NCBI GenBank assembly: GCA_964437595.1
Contig: CAYTHO010000020.1
Coordinates: 6,430 to 70,429, forward strand
Source of the DNA: DSYU01 sp964437595
GTDB taxonomy: Bacteria; Chloroflexota; Anaerolineae; Anaerolineales; Anaerolineaceae
Length of the DNA stretch: 64,000 nucleotides
Direction of reading: 5' to 3'
Shown here: piece by piece, positions 36,006 through 44,599 of the stretch
Position numbering within the stretch: the first letter of the stretch is position 1
Layout of the letters: every line of letters starts with the position of its first letter
Program-made: the position numbers and the translations under genes
The notes under the pieces: generated by a model
Told to the model about the DNA's origin: nothing
Databases searched by the model: none
The model's input: the letters and a program-made list of their open reading frames with translations, nothing else

Positions 36006-37280
36006 TTATAGCATCCCTCGCAGCGCCTCACCCAGCCGATCGATCTCTTCCACCGTGTTGTAATGCACCGCGCCCACGCGCAGCAGTCCGCCGCCGGGAT
36101 GTTCCAGCCCCAGGCGCTCCGTCACCGACAGCGCGTAGAAGTTGCCGTCCCAGGCATAGATATTTTCGCGGTCCAGCGCGCGGGCAATCTCTTCCGCGGA
36201 GCGGCCTTCCAGGGTGAAGGAGAAGGTTGGCACGCGCTCCTCTGGGTGAGCGGCATCGGCAGGCCCGTACAGCCGCAGCCCGGGGATGCCCTCCAGTGCG
36301 CTAAGCAGCGCACGGCTGAGGCCGTACTCATACGTCTGGATAGCGTGCATGGCCTGTTTATACACCAGCCGCCGTCCGCTGTATGCCGCGGCGAGGTCGT
36401 CCGGCATCGCCAGGTTTATCGGCGCGTTACCCCCGAACTGCTTCCCCACCCATTCCAGGTATTCCAGCGCGCCCAGCAGCCCGGCAATGCCTTCGTGATT
36501 GTTGGTGCCGGTCTCGAACTTGTACGGCGGTGCGTCGTGCGCGGGGCGCACTTTGTAGGCACGCAGGCTGTCGAGCATGTCGTAGCGCCCGTACAGCGCG
36601 CCAAGGTGCGGGCCAAAGAATTTATAGGCCGAGCACACTAAAAAATCGCAGCCCAGGCGCTGCACGTCGATGGGTCCGTGCGGCGCGTATTGCACCGCGT
36701 CGATGTAAGTCATCGCGCCAACCGAGCGGGCCATCTCCACGATCGACTCTACCGGGTTGATCGTGCCCAGCGCGTTAGAGGCATAACCTACCGCCACCAG
36801 CTTTGGCCGCGCGTCGATGGCCTTTTCCATGTCGGCCATGTCCAGCTTGCCGGTCTCCACGTCGAAGTCCACCCGCTGAATCTGCGCGCCGCGGTCCTCG
36901 GCCAGGCGCACCCAGGGCGCCACGTTGGCATCGTGGTCCAGCCGCGTGACAACGATTGTATCGCCGGGGTGGATGACGGGTGCCAGGGCGTGAGTCAGCC
37001 GGAAGGTCTGCGTGGTCATATTGGGACCCAGCACGATCTCCTCCGGCTGACCCGCGTTGACAAAGTCGGCCATGGCGGCGCGCGCCGCTTCGATGATGGC
37101 ATCCGAGGCGCGCGAAGTGGCAAACTGCCCCTCATGGTTGGCATTGCACTCCACCAGGTAGCGCGTCATGCGCCCCAGGCTCTGGAGGACAATTTGCGTA
37201 CCGCCCGGGTTATCAAGGAAGATCACCGGGCGGTCTAATGCGGGAAAATGTTCGCGTACTGCGGATACGTTAAAGGTCAT
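36006..37280 (-). CDS. Cysteine desulfurase-like PLP enzyme (aminotransferase class V)
   Basis: A 424-residue fold-type I PLP enzyme. The PLP lysine is K220 in SAYKFFGPHLGALYG, the cofactor-binding Asp in TYIDAVQYAPHGPID, and HDAN in TRLDHDANVAPW. It resembles the cysteine-desulfurase-like (TIGR01976) group rather than IscS or SufS. No clear catalytic Cys loop could be confirmed, so desulfurase activity is not certain; an aminotransferase or lyase role is possible. ATGA overlap with an acidic-tail protein suggests a stable partner. Confidence 0.85.
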   Translation of the reverse strand: MTFNVSAVREHFPALDRPVIFLDNPGGTQIVLQSLGRMTRYLVECNANHEGQFATSRASDAIIEAARAAMADFVNAGQPEEIVLGPNMTTQTFRLTHALAPVIHPGDTIVVTRLDHDANVAPWVRLAEDRGAQIQRVDFDVETGKLDMADMEKAIDARPKLVAVGYASNALGTINPVESIVEMARSVGAMTYIDAVQYAPHGPIDVQRLGCDFLVCSAYKFFGPHLGALYGRYDMLDSLRAYKVRPAHDAPPYKFETGTNNHEGIAGLLGALEYLEWVGKQFGGNAPINLAMPDDLAAAYSGRRLVYKQAMHAIQTYEYGLSRALLSALEGIPGLRLYGPADAAHPEERVPTFSFTLEGRSAEEIARALDRENIYAWDGNFYALSVTERLGLEHPGGGLLRVGAVHYNTVEEIDRLGEALRGML

Positions 37281-37696
37281 CTTACGCCGTTGTCGAAGTC
37301 TTCATCATTGTCGAAATCGCCATCGTCTTCATCGCCGAAATCATCTTCGTCGTCATCGACGCCATCGCCGAAATCGGCCTCATCCTCTATATCATCGGGT
37401 TTCCGGCGGCACCACAGCAGCAGCATGTGACCTTCGTCGGTATCCACAGAGCGCACCGCCATGATGGGCGCCGTCTCTTCCAGGCCCATATCATTGCGGT
37501 AGTGCAGATTAATATTGTTTTGACTGTTCCAGGCGCGGTGGCAGCGCTCGACCAGCGCGGGACCGTTAAATGTGCGCAGTCGAGTCATTGCCAGATTGTA
37601 GATAGCCGGGCCTTCGTTCAAGCCCAGCGCCCAGCCATCCTCGATTTCTTCAAAAACCGGGGGCGGCCCTTCGATAATTGTAATTCTGTCGTCCAT
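37277..37696 (-). CDS. Small protein with highly acidic C-terminal tail, unrecognised
   Basis: A 139-residue protein. The first 105 residues form a compact domain (ITIIEGPPPVFEEIEDGWALG, then GPAIYNLAMTRLRTFNGPALVERC). The last 35 residues are nearly all Asp, Glu, Gly and Phe (DDDEDDFGDEDDGDFDNDED). No family was recognised. It shares a promoter and an ATGA overlap with the PLP enzyme. The tail may hold divalent metal, mimic nucleic acid, or aid solubility; none can be chosen from sequence. Confidence 0.65.
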   Translation of the reverse strand: MDDRITIIEGPPPVFEEIEDGWALGLNEGPAIYNLAMTRLRTFNGPALVERCHRAWNSQNNINLHYRNDMGLEETAPIMAVRSVDTDEGHMLLLWCRRKPDDIEDEADFGDGVDDDEDDFGDEDDGDFDNDEDFDNGVR

Positions 37697-37713
37697 ATCT
37701 ACCTCAACTCGCT

Positions 37714-37743
37714 ATCATACCATATCTGGCTGATAAATTGCAA
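37714..37743 (-). promoter_or_regulatory. Promoter of the acidic protein / PLP enzyme operon
   Basis: On the minus strand, TTGCAA (37738-37743) and TATGAT (37714-37719) are 18 bases apart, about 20 bases ahead of the ATG. Confidence 0.5.
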
Positions 37744-38015
37744 AACGCGTTGTTTGTTTATATAACGTACGGTATGGGGAAAAAGTTTCCTGTACAGCAT
37801 GAGAGCCGGATAAAAGCTGAATAAAATTCGATGTAAGTTCACCTATTTAACTGCGCGGCGGCGGTTCGCCCCCAGCCCGGGGTGGCACCGCCGCTCACAA
37901 AGAGTTTCTTTTTAGAAACTGAATATATTATATGGCTTTTGTGCTAATTTCAGCCTTTCGGTTTTGAAAGGCGCCGTTTCCGGCCCGCCTTGCACAATCG
38001 AAAAGCGCCGCGTAT
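37744..38015. other. Divergent intergenic region with two hairpins
   Basis: No gene is supported. GCGGCGGT (37858-37865) pairs with ACCGCCGC (37887-37894). AGTTTCT (37903-37909) pairs with AGAAACT (37914-37920) around TTTT. Both lie between divergent promoters where no known transcript should end, so a small untranslated transcript is conceivable. Confidence 0.4.
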
Positions 38016-38044
38016 TTGCAAATCATCCTTATTGATGTTATCCT
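38016..38044 (+). promoter_or_regulatory. Promoter of the DUF362 gene
   Basis: TTGCAA (38016-38021), 17 bases, TATCCT (38039-38044). AGAGGA then precedes the ATG at 38099. Confidence 0.45.
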
Positions 38045-38098
38045 ATGCACGCCTATTATCAAACAGACACAATTGTGTATTTTATTGAGAGGAATTTT

Positions 38099-39220
38099 AT
38101 GACCACCAGCTCTACCGTTGCCGTACTGCGCACGCAGCCTGATACCGTTCTGGATGATTACCAGCGCCTGTTCGAACTGGCCGGAGGCCGCCAGGCGCTC
38201 GACCCATCCGCCACCACCATCCTCAAAGACAACATCTCCTGGCACTACCCCATGCCTTCGGCCAACTCGACCCCCTGGCAGATGGAAGGTACCATCCTGG
38301 CCTTGCGCCGCAGCGGTTTCAGCGATGTGGTCTGCGTGCAGAACAAAACCGTGGTGATAAACACCTTTAAAGGCGAAGACCTCAACGGCTACCTGCCCAT
38401 CTTCCGGGGCCATCAGATCCCCGTGCGATACAACTTCAAGCCTGAAGACATGACTTGGGTGCCCTTTACTCCCAAAGCCAAGATGAACGTGCTCGACAAA
38501 ATCTTCCCCGAAGGGCTGCGCATCCCCGATTACTTCTTCGGCAAGAACATCGTCCACCTGCCCACGGTCAAGTGCCACATCTACACCACCACCACCGGCG
38601 CGATGAAGAACGCCTTTGGTGGGCTGCTCTCCACCCACCGCCACTACACCCACTCCTGGATCAACGAAACCCTGGTCGACCTGCTCAAGATCCAGAAAGA
38701 GATCCACCCCGGCATCTTCGCCGTGATGGACGGCACCACCGCCGGTAACGGCCCCGGCCCGCGCACGCTGATCCCGGTGGTAAAGAACGTCATCCTGGCC
38801 TCTGAAGACCAGGTCGCCATCGACGCGGTGGCGGCCAAGATGATGGGCTTTGATCCCATGAGTCTTCCTTACATTCGCATAGCTACCGAACAGGGCCTGG
38901 GCTGCGGCGACCCGCGCCACATCCGCATCGTCGGCGACGAAGACGCCGCCGCCGAGAGCTGGGGCTTTCAGGTGGGCTACAACTTCCACCGCTTCCTGGG
39001 CTGGCTCTCGTGGTACGGCCCCACCAAATTCCTCCAGAAGCTCATCTTCCGCACCCCCATTGTCAACCTGCCCATCTTCGTCTCCGAATTCAACCACGAC
39101 TACGTCCACTGGCCGCTCAAAGAAAAGCACATCTACGAGCAGTGGCGCGCCGAAACGGAGTGGGGCAGGCTGTTCCAGAGATATCAGCAGGAAGGGACGT
39201 TGGCGGAGATGGTTAATTAG
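38099..39220 (+). CDS. DUF362 domain protein
   Basis: A 373-residue protein matching DUF362: STVAVLRTQPDTVLDDYQRL at the start, TTILKDNISWHYPMPSAN, KNIVHLPTVKCHIYTTTTGAMKNAFGGLLS and SEDQVAIDAVAAKMMGFDP. The family includes proteins linked to iron-sulfur or redox chemistry, but no Cys cluster motif is seen here, so no reaction is assigned. ATG 38099 is preferred to an upstream ATG because of the AGAGGA site. Confidence 0.85.
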   Translation: MTTSSTVAVLRTQPDTVLDDYQRLFELAGGRQALDPSATTILKDNISWHYPMPSANSTPWQMEGTILALRRSGFSDVVCVQNKTVVINTFKGEDLNGYLPIFRGHQIPVRYNFKPEDMTWVPFTPKAKMNVLDKIFPEGLRIPDYFFGKNIVHLPTVKCHIYTTTTGAMKNAFGGLLSTHRHYTHSWINETLVDLLKIQKEIHPGIFAVMDGTTAGNGPGPRTLIPVVKNVILASEDQVAIDAVAAKMMGFDPMSLPYIRIATEQGLGCGDPRHIRIVGDEDAAAESWGFQVGYNFHRFLGWLSWYGPTKFLQKLIFRTPIVNLPIFVSEFNHDYVHWPLKEKHIYEQWRAETEWGRLFQRYQQEGTLAEMVN

Positions 39221-39228
39221 GGTACAAT
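39200..39228 (+). promoter_or_regulatory. Promoter for RNase Z within the end of the DUF362 gene
   Basis: TTGGCG (39200-39205), 17 bases, TACAAT (39223-39228). The -35 lies in the last codons of DUF362. The transcript would start near 39235, about 30 nt ahead of the TTG start. Confidence 0.6.
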
Positions 39229-39263
39229 ATCCCCCGCACATTTTGTGGGGAAAGGACCCTTCC

Positions 39264-40181
39264 TTGTTCGAAATCACCTTCCTGGGTACGTCTGCCTCAG
39301 CGCCATCCGTAAAGCGCGGTCTGTCAGCACAGCTCATCCAGCACGATGAATACCGCTTCCTGGTCGACTGCGGCGAGGGCACCCAGCGCCAGATTCTGCA
39401 AGCCGGGGTCGGCTTCAAACGCATGAGTCGCATCCTCATCACCCACGGCCACCTCGACCATATCCTCGGACTGGCCGGTTTGCTCTCCACCTTTATGCGC
39501 TGGGAAGCCATCGAGGGCATGGAGATTTACGCCGGGCGCTCGGCGCTCGAGCGCATCCACGACCTGTTATATGGCGTGGTCCTGCGCGGCGCTACCCCGC
39601 CCATGCCCATTCAGATGATTCCTCTCGATTCGGGAAAGTTTTTCGAAGGCAGCGATTTCACCATCAGCGCGTTCCCTGTGTTCCACCGCTCACCAGACAG
39701 TTTAGGCTTTCTGTTTGAAGAAAACGCCCGCCGCCCCTTCCTGCCGGAAAAGGCTGAAGCGCTGGTCATTCCCCCCGGCCCCTGGCGGCGCGACCTGGTG
39801 GGAGGCAAAGCTGTCACACTGCCGGATGGCCGCGTGATCGAGCCGGAAATGGTGCTGGGCGACCTGCGCCCTGGCACGCGCCTGTGCTACGTGGGCGACA
39901 CCGGCAATATTGATACCCTGGTTGAACCCGCCACCGGCGCGGATACGCTGGTCATCGAAGCCACCTACCTGGAAGAAGAGCGCGACATGGCCCGCCAGTT
40001 CGCGCACCTCACCGCCCGCCAGGCCGCCGAGTTAGCCAAACGCGCCGGGGTTAAAAAGCTCATCCTCACCCACATCTCGCGCCGCTACCGCGAAAAAGAC
40101 GTGCTGGCCGAAGCCCAGGCCGTCTTCCCCGACACCTCCGTCGCCCGCGACTTCGACACCTACACCATTAAGCATGATTGA
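39264..40181 (+). CDS. rnz: Ribonuclease Z (tRNA 3' processing endonuclease)
   Basis: Removes 3' trailers from tRNA precursors. The 305-residue metallo-beta-lactamase fold protein opens with the family's FEITFLGTSASAPSVKRG and has VDCGEGTQRQIL. Its zinc motif is THGHLDHILGLAGLL near residue 59 (the usual sequence is THFHGDH). Further motifs are GDTGNIDTL and LTHISRRY near the end. TTG is taken as start because AAAGGA lies eight bases upstream and the family begins exactly there; the frame is open further back into DUF362. It has its own promoter. Confidence 0.93.
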   Translation: MFEITFLGTSASAPSVKRGLSAQLIQHDEYRFLVDCGEGTQRQILQAGVGFKRMSRILITHGHLDHILGLAGLLSTFMRWEAIEGMEIYAGRSALERIHDLLYGVVLRGATPPMPIQMIPLDSGKFFEGSDFTISAFPVFHRSPDSLGFLFEENARRPFLPEKAEALVIPPGPWRRDLVGGKAVTLPDGRVIEPEMVLGDLRPGTRLCYVGDTGNIDTLVEPATGADTLVIEATYLEEERDMARQFAHLTARQAAELAKRAGVKKLILTHISRRYREKDVLAEAQAVFPDTSVARDFDTYTIKHD

Positions 40182-40190
40182 ATTCACGAT

Positions 40191-40730
40191 TTAATTTATA
40201 AAGCACTGCTCCAGGCGAGTGTCGATTTTTCCCATTAGATCATTAAAAATATCCAGCGTTATGCCGTCTTCCGTTATGGTCGCGGAGAAGAACATATAAT
40301 AATCACCGCGCTGCCCAATCATCCGGCATTGATATTCTCCCTGGAACGCATTTCCACAGGTTACGTGTTCGTTGTAAAAAAAAGAACTGGATCGAGACAG
40401 CGCGGACGGGGTATCCCACATGCCGCCGTACTCAGCCGGCCCCGAAGCCATCTTTTTCTGCCTTGCAAATTCCTTTTCAACGGTATCACCGTCCGGATAT
40501 TGACCGATTTCCTGATAAATCGCGCTGCCGTTAAGGCTCGCGTTGAACGCGGCAGACAGCTCAAGCACTTTGTCGACCGGGGAGTCGACGATGTGATAAA
40601 CCGTTTTCGCGGGCAAATCCTTTTTTGCCAGCAGTATCGACTTCATGCTGCACGTCCGTCCGCTGTGTAGATCGCCGCAAGAGGTCAACAGGCAAATTAC
40701 AAGGAAACACACCCAGGTTATTTTTCGCAT
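40191..40730 (-). CDS. Small lipoprotein, unrecognised
   Basis: A 179-residue exported lipoprotein with signal peptide MRKITWVCFLVICLLTSC and the lipobox Cys at 18. The mature part is about 160 residues with no recognised domain and contains four or so further Cys. GGGAGG precedes the ATG. It ends ten bases from the convergent RNase Z gene. Confidence 0.65.
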   Translation of the reverse strand: MRKITWVCFLVICLLTSCGDLHSGRTCSMKSILLAKKDLPAKTVYHIVDSPVDKVLELSAAFNASLNGSAIYQEIGQYPDGDTVEKEFARQKKMASGPAEYGGMWDTPSALSRSSSFFYNEHVTCGNAFQGEYQCRMIGQRGDYYMFFSATITEDGITLDIFNDLMGKIDTRLEQCFIN

Positions 40731-40752
40731 TTTGGCCTCCCTGAGGTATCCA

Positions 40753-41328
40753 TCAGCGCTTCTTGCTCCTCCATCGCTTATTCACAAACAGATCGATGAA
40801 AACCCCCACCACCGTTCCAATCGTAAACAAAAATCCAGAGCAGAAATACCCCCACCATCGGTTATAGGCTGGGTTAATAAAATCAATGTCCTGATTCCAG
40901 ATCGCCACCCGCCCATTACCCCGGATGATGACGCTGAAGACCTCATAATGCATATCGTGATCGTGGTACGTGACGAACGACTTCTTCGCACCCACAGGAA
41001 CCCTGGGAAATTTTAAGCGGGGGATTAGCGCTTGCTGCTCCTGGTAAGGCTCCTCCTTCGGGATGCTGATCCAGCAGTTGCCGGGGACCAGGAACCGGCA
41101 GCGGTAATAATTACCCTGGTCGGTGACCACATCGATGGAGTCGCGGAATAAAACCTCGGTGAAATCTTGGCCTGCTTCTCCATTCGGAAGCGGGGGTAAG
41201 TTTCTCCACTGGGGTAACCAGATGTAGATGTACGCATTGATGATCAGATAGCTGACCACGAAAAGCAATCCGCCGCAGCCAAAAATCCAGAACAACCGCT
41301 TTTCTTTATATTGAGCGATAGTGTTCAT
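40753..41328 (-). CDS. Two-helix membrane protein, unrecognised
   Basis: A 191-residue protein with one hydrophobic helix near 12-35 (IFGCGGLLFVVSYLIINAYIY) and one near 155-180 (GYFCSGFLFTIGTVVGVFIDLFV), with an extracytoplasmic domain of about 115 residues between. The Trp-rich linkers (IYIWLPQW) are unusual. No family recognised. It follows the next two minus-strand genes in the same direction and may be part of that transcript. Confidence 0.6.
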   Translation of the reverse strand: MNTIAQYKEKRLFWIFGCGGLLFVVSYLIINAYIYIWLPQWRNLPPLPNGEAGQDFTEVLFRDSIDVVTDQGNYYRCRFLVPGNCWISIPKEEPYQEQQALIPRLKFPRVPVGAKKSFVTYHDHDMHYEVFSVIIRGNGRVAIWNQDIDFINPAYNRWWGYFCSGFLFTIGTVVGVFIDLFVNKRWRSKKR

Positions 41329-41426
41329 CGGCTACTCCGTTTTTGAGATGAAATGGAGCAATGCTCACGCACTGGTATGATCGCGGATTTCCAGCAGGAT
41401 GTTAACTCCACATGTCCGCTGCCCTC

Positions 41427-42317
41427 TTACCTGGCGACTCCGCGGGACCGCCGCGTAACCCATAACCCGCCCGCTAGTGCCAGCAGTATCACCACCCGCA
41501 CCCAGATGGCCGGTTGGATAAACGTCAGCACGAACAGCGCCACCACCGCCGCCAGCCCCACTGCCAGCGGAAGCTGCCAGTCGTCCCGTTTCATAAACCG
41601 TACCGCCGCGATGATCCCCACCGCCAGGGTCGCCAGCCACAGGAGAATTTCCAGCGGCTGCACGAAGCCGGGTTCGCCGCCGCCCTCGGCGCGCAGCTTG
41701 ATCCCGGTCATCATCTTGCGCTCCATAATAAAGCCGCCCAGGTTCATAAAAACTTTCAGCGCATCGCCGCCCCCGGTCATTTCAGGTGGTGGTTGGATGC
41801 GCATGTGGATGAGCAGCCGGGTCTGCTCCTCGCCTTCCGGGACAATCTTCCACAGCCAGGTCCAACCCAGCCCGCCCATCTTCTCGGTAGCCTCTGAGAG
41901 CAGGTAATCGTTGGCCTTAAACTCGCGAATTACCACCCAATCGCCGATAATGCCCTGCCGCGCGGGCGAGTTCTGCCACTCTGCGTGGATGCGGTCGGCG
42001 TTATGGTACAGGTCCGGGCCGCCGATGAGCTGTTCGACAAACATGTAGCTGTAGAACCCACCGCGCGTGTCGCCCATCTGAATGATCCACGGCCAGACTT
42101 CTTCCGGCCTGGTGTTGATGGTCATGGCGTGCTGCCAGTACATAATTGGCTCGGGCAGCAGTTCATCGCCGGGCAGAGTCAGACCTAGCTCATCCGGTTG
42201 AGCACCAAAGTTCGGAATCAGCGCGTTGGCAATGGCAAATCCGGGCAAAACGATGAGCAGCACCAGGGCTAAGCCAATCGTAAAGCGAAGCCAGCGGGAA
42301 TGAGGCATACGATACAT
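41427..42317 (-). CDS. SRPBCC-fold protein with C-terminal membrane helices
   Basis: A 296-residue protein. A first helix at about 12-32 is followed by a polyketide-cyclase/START-like domain (about 55-215), recognised from MTINTRPEEVWPWIIQMG, GGFYSYMFVEQLIGG and GDWVVIREF. Two or three helices follow near 225-290. SRPBCC domains bind hydrophobic ligands in a deep cavity. TTGGAGT precedes the ATG. The ligand is unknown. Confidence 0.78.
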   Translation of the reverse strand: MYRMPHSRWLRFTIGLALVLLIVLPGFAIANALIPNFGAQPDELGLTLPGDELLPEPIMYWQHAMTINTRPEEVWPWIIQMGDTRGGFYSYMFVEQLIGGPDLYHNADRIHAEWQNSPARQGIIGDWVVIREFKANDYLLSEATEKMGGLGWTWLWKIVPEGEEQTRLLIHMRIQPPPEMTGGGDALKVFMNLGGFIMERKMMTGIKLRAEGGGEPGFVQPLEILLWLATLAVGIIAAVRFMKRDDWQLPLAVGLAAVVALFVLTFIQPAIWVRVVILLALAGGLWVTRRSRGVAR

Positions 42318-42496
42318 ACTCCAAGGGTAAAATAAAAAAAATCGTGTTGAAATACTGTTACTCGCCAGTCTAAAGCTTCAGAGCGTTCAAGCATCAAAAC
42401 AATTCTCGATTGAGCCTACTTAAAAGGGTGCGAATGAGAGTATTGTGATACAACTCATTTTCCCATTTTTCCTATTTCTCGTGCAAACGAAAAGCC

Positions 42497-43162
42497 CTAC
42501 AACTCGCTCTCTTTCGTCAATTCAAGGATGACGCCGCGCTCGCGCATGCGCACCCGCACCAGGCAGCCGGTGGACGTAGGAATGAAAATGAAATCGTACG
42601 CGCTCAGCGAGCGCCCATACCAGCCCCACTGTGTGAGCATGCTGTACAGCGGAGCGGTGATATGAAAGAGCTTCTGGTTATCCTTGGGGCAGTCTACAAT
42701 CACCGCGGGGCTGATCAATGGCCGGGTGTGCCCATTGGACACGCGTAAAATCGAAGGAGGTTCGGGGAAAAACAGGCGCAGGGCGTCTATGCGCTGCGGG
42801 TAATAAAAAGCAAAGCCGCCCATCTGGTTATAGACTTCCAGTTCGCAGCCGATCGGCAGCGGACCGGTGAGCGGCATCGTTTGTTCCGCCGAAAGCGGCC
42901 CAGTCTTTGGCCCGGAGAGCGCATGGAAGGTGTATCGATACGCTCCGCCGTATGCGCCGTAATATGGCTCAGCTTCACCGGGAGCGGGTAGCCGGGAGAT
43001 TTTTTGCACGCCCATTTTATTTCCGAGGTGAGTCACCAGGGCCTGGCCGCGGTTCTCAATTTGATAGCGTAGAATATCAAGATCGATCTGCTGCTGCCAG
43101 CGTTTCACCTGGCGATATGCATCGCCCTGTAAGATAAAGAGCAGGCTGGTTTGTATACTCAT
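42497..43162 (-). CDS. Conserved hypothetical protein, 221 residues
   Basis: Not recognised. It has no signal peptide or membrane helix. It is rich in aromatic residues (YYGAYGGAYRYTFHAL, GFAFYYPQR), suggesting a beta-rich fold, possibly of the Tubby/LURP type, but that is a guess. GGGGGG lies before the ATG. It is divergent from the ComEC-like hydrolase gene. Confidence 0.55.
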   Translation of the reverse strand: MSIQTSLLFILQGDAYRQVKRWQQQIDLDILRYQIENRGQALVTHLGNKMGVQKISRLPAPGEAEPYYGAYGGAYRYTFHALSGPKTGPLSAEQTMPLTGPLPIGCELEVYNQMGGFAFYYPQRIDALRLFFPEPPSILRVSNGHTRPLISPAVIVDCPKDNQKLFHITAPLYSMLTQWGWYGRSLSAYDFIFIPTSTGCLVRVRMRERGVILELTKESEL

Positions 43163-43270
43163 TTGACCCCCCGAAGAATTCCCCGGAACACTTTTATTTT
43201 ACGCTAAAACCGTGTAAATGGAAGCGCTTTTACCATTGCTTTGTTGCCTGACTAATCCTTTCTGCTCTGC

Positions 43271-43299
43271 TTGTCTCTATATATAGTTAGTGCTATATT
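43271..43299 (+). promoter_or_regulatory. Promoter of the metallo-hydrolase gene
   Basis: TTGTCT (43271-43276), 17 bases, then TATATT (43294-43299) with a preceding TGC, an extended -10. The transcript start near 43306 leaves room for GGAGG at 43310-43315. Confidence 0.65.
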
Positions 43300-43319
43300 G
43301 GATACCATACGGAGGCAGC

Positions 43320-44465
43320 ATGCTCAAACTACGGGTTGTTCAAGCACGCTATGGTGACTGTATGATCCTGGAAAGCGGTTATGGCAGGCGCCGCAAGCAT
43401 GTACTGGTAGATGGCGGGCCGGGAAAAGTATATGGTCCTCACCTGCGCGGCGAATTAAAACGCATTACCGCTTCTGGCGGCAAGCTCGACCTGGTGGTTC
43501 TCTCCCATGTGGACGGCGATCACATCCTTGGGCTGCTGGAAATGATGGAGGACTTGAAAAAATCCGGCGCCAGCCCGGTGGTACAGGTAAGTGGCATGTA
43601 CCACAATGGTTTCAGCAAAATTTTTCCCGAATCCGCGCGAGCTGCCGGTGAAGTGGAACGGGAGATCCTGGTTACGCCGCCGTCGTTTGAAATCGAAGAG
43701 GCTGTGGGCGCCGCTGGGGCAGCCCAGGATCCCGTCGTCCCGGGCGTAGAAGCCGGTCTTTGGGATCTGCCGGCTGTTTATGGAATAAAAGAAGGCCACC
43801 AGCTCCAGGTGATAGACGCTGAGTTGGGTATCCCGCGCAACCCTGCCCTGCCTGACCGTCTGCTCACCCTGGAAACGGCTCCCCGTCCGCTGCGCACCGC
43901 GGGGATGCGCCTGTGGATTTTAGGTCCCAAGCAGTCCAACCTCGACCGGCTGCGCGCATTATGGATAGACTGGCTCGAGGAGAAGGGTCTCTCTTTTGAT
44001 ACCGCAGAAAAATTGATCAAGCCCGATGACAGCGAAGCTAACCTCAGTTCCATTATGTTCATGGCTGAGAGCGGCAGGCGCCGCATCCTGATGACGGGTG
44101 ATGGGTTGGGCGACGATGTGGTTGAGGGGCTGGAGCGCTCCGGCCTGTTGATGCCTGGAGGCGTCATCCACGTTGATATCCTCAAACTGCCCCACCATGG
44201 CTCGGCGCGCAACCTGGTCGGCTCGCTGCTCGATCGGGTGCTGGCCGATACCTACGTGATCTCCGCCGATGGCCGCCACGGCAACCCCGATTGGCAGTCG
44301 ATGGAGTGGTTAGTGGATGCTGCATGCCGCCAGAACCGCGACATACACATCTTCGCTACGAACAACACCCCCGTGCTGGAACGGTTGATCAAAGAACGCC
44401 CGCCCGAGAGCAACCACTATATCCTCACCGTGATGCCCAAGGGCATCTCCTCGGTGGTTTTATAA
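43320..44465 (+). CDS. ComEC/Rec2-like metallo-beta-lactamase-fold hydrolase
   Basis: A 381-residue soluble protein with LRVVQARYGDCMILESG at the start, LVDGGPG near 30 and the zinc motif SHVDGDHILGL near 62-72. In the C-terminal half it has LKLPHHGSARNLVGSLL and YVISADGRHGNPDW, the typical order of the ComEC C-terminal domain. It has no competence membrane domain, so DNA uptake is unlikely. Proteins of this group include nucleases and phosphodiesterases. A mid-region of about 100 residues (130-240) lacks a recognised fold. It is transcribed alone. Confidence 0.85.
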   Translation: MLKLRVVQARYGDCMILESGYGRRRKHVLVDGGPGKVYGPHLRGELKRITASGGKLDLVVLSHVDGDHILGLLEMMEDLKKSGASPVVQVSGMYHNGFSKIFPESARAAGEVEREILVTPPSFEIEEAVGAAGAAQDPVVPGVEAGLWDLPAVYGIKEGHQLQVIDAELGIPRNPALPDRLLTLETAPRPLRTAGMRLWILGPKQSNLDRLRALWIDWLEEKGLSFDTAEKLIKPDDSEANLSSIMFMAESGRRRILMTGDGLGDDVVEGLERSGLLMPGGVIHVDILKLPHHGSARNLVGSLLDRVLADTYVISADGRHGNPDWQSMEWLVDAACRQNRDIHIFATNNTPVLERLIKERPPESNHYILTVMPKGISSVVL

Positions 44466-44474
44466 ACATCATAA

Positions 44475-44515
44475 AACGAACGATGGCAGCGCGCTTTGCG
44501 CCGCCATCGTTCGTT
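44475..44515. terminator. 13-bp perfect stem with inner GCGC stem between convergent genes
   Basis: Arms 44475-44487 (AACGAACGATGGC) and 44503-44515 pair perfectly, with GCGC-TTT-GCGC inside. On the plus strand GTTTAAATTTG follows. It is a good terminator for the metallo-hydrolase gene and probably acts in both directions. Confidence 0.7.
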
Positions 44516-44599
44516 GTTTAAATTTGTCATAAACTAATCGCATGATGAAACCCACATGCCTACCAGGCGGCAATGAAATAGATTTCACCCTGCGATTTA

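Noticed and set aside
37928..39520. 530-residue open frame on the minus strand
   Set aside because: It runs opposite DUF362 and RNase Z, both with clear motifs and start signals. Its composition is typical of an antisense frame.
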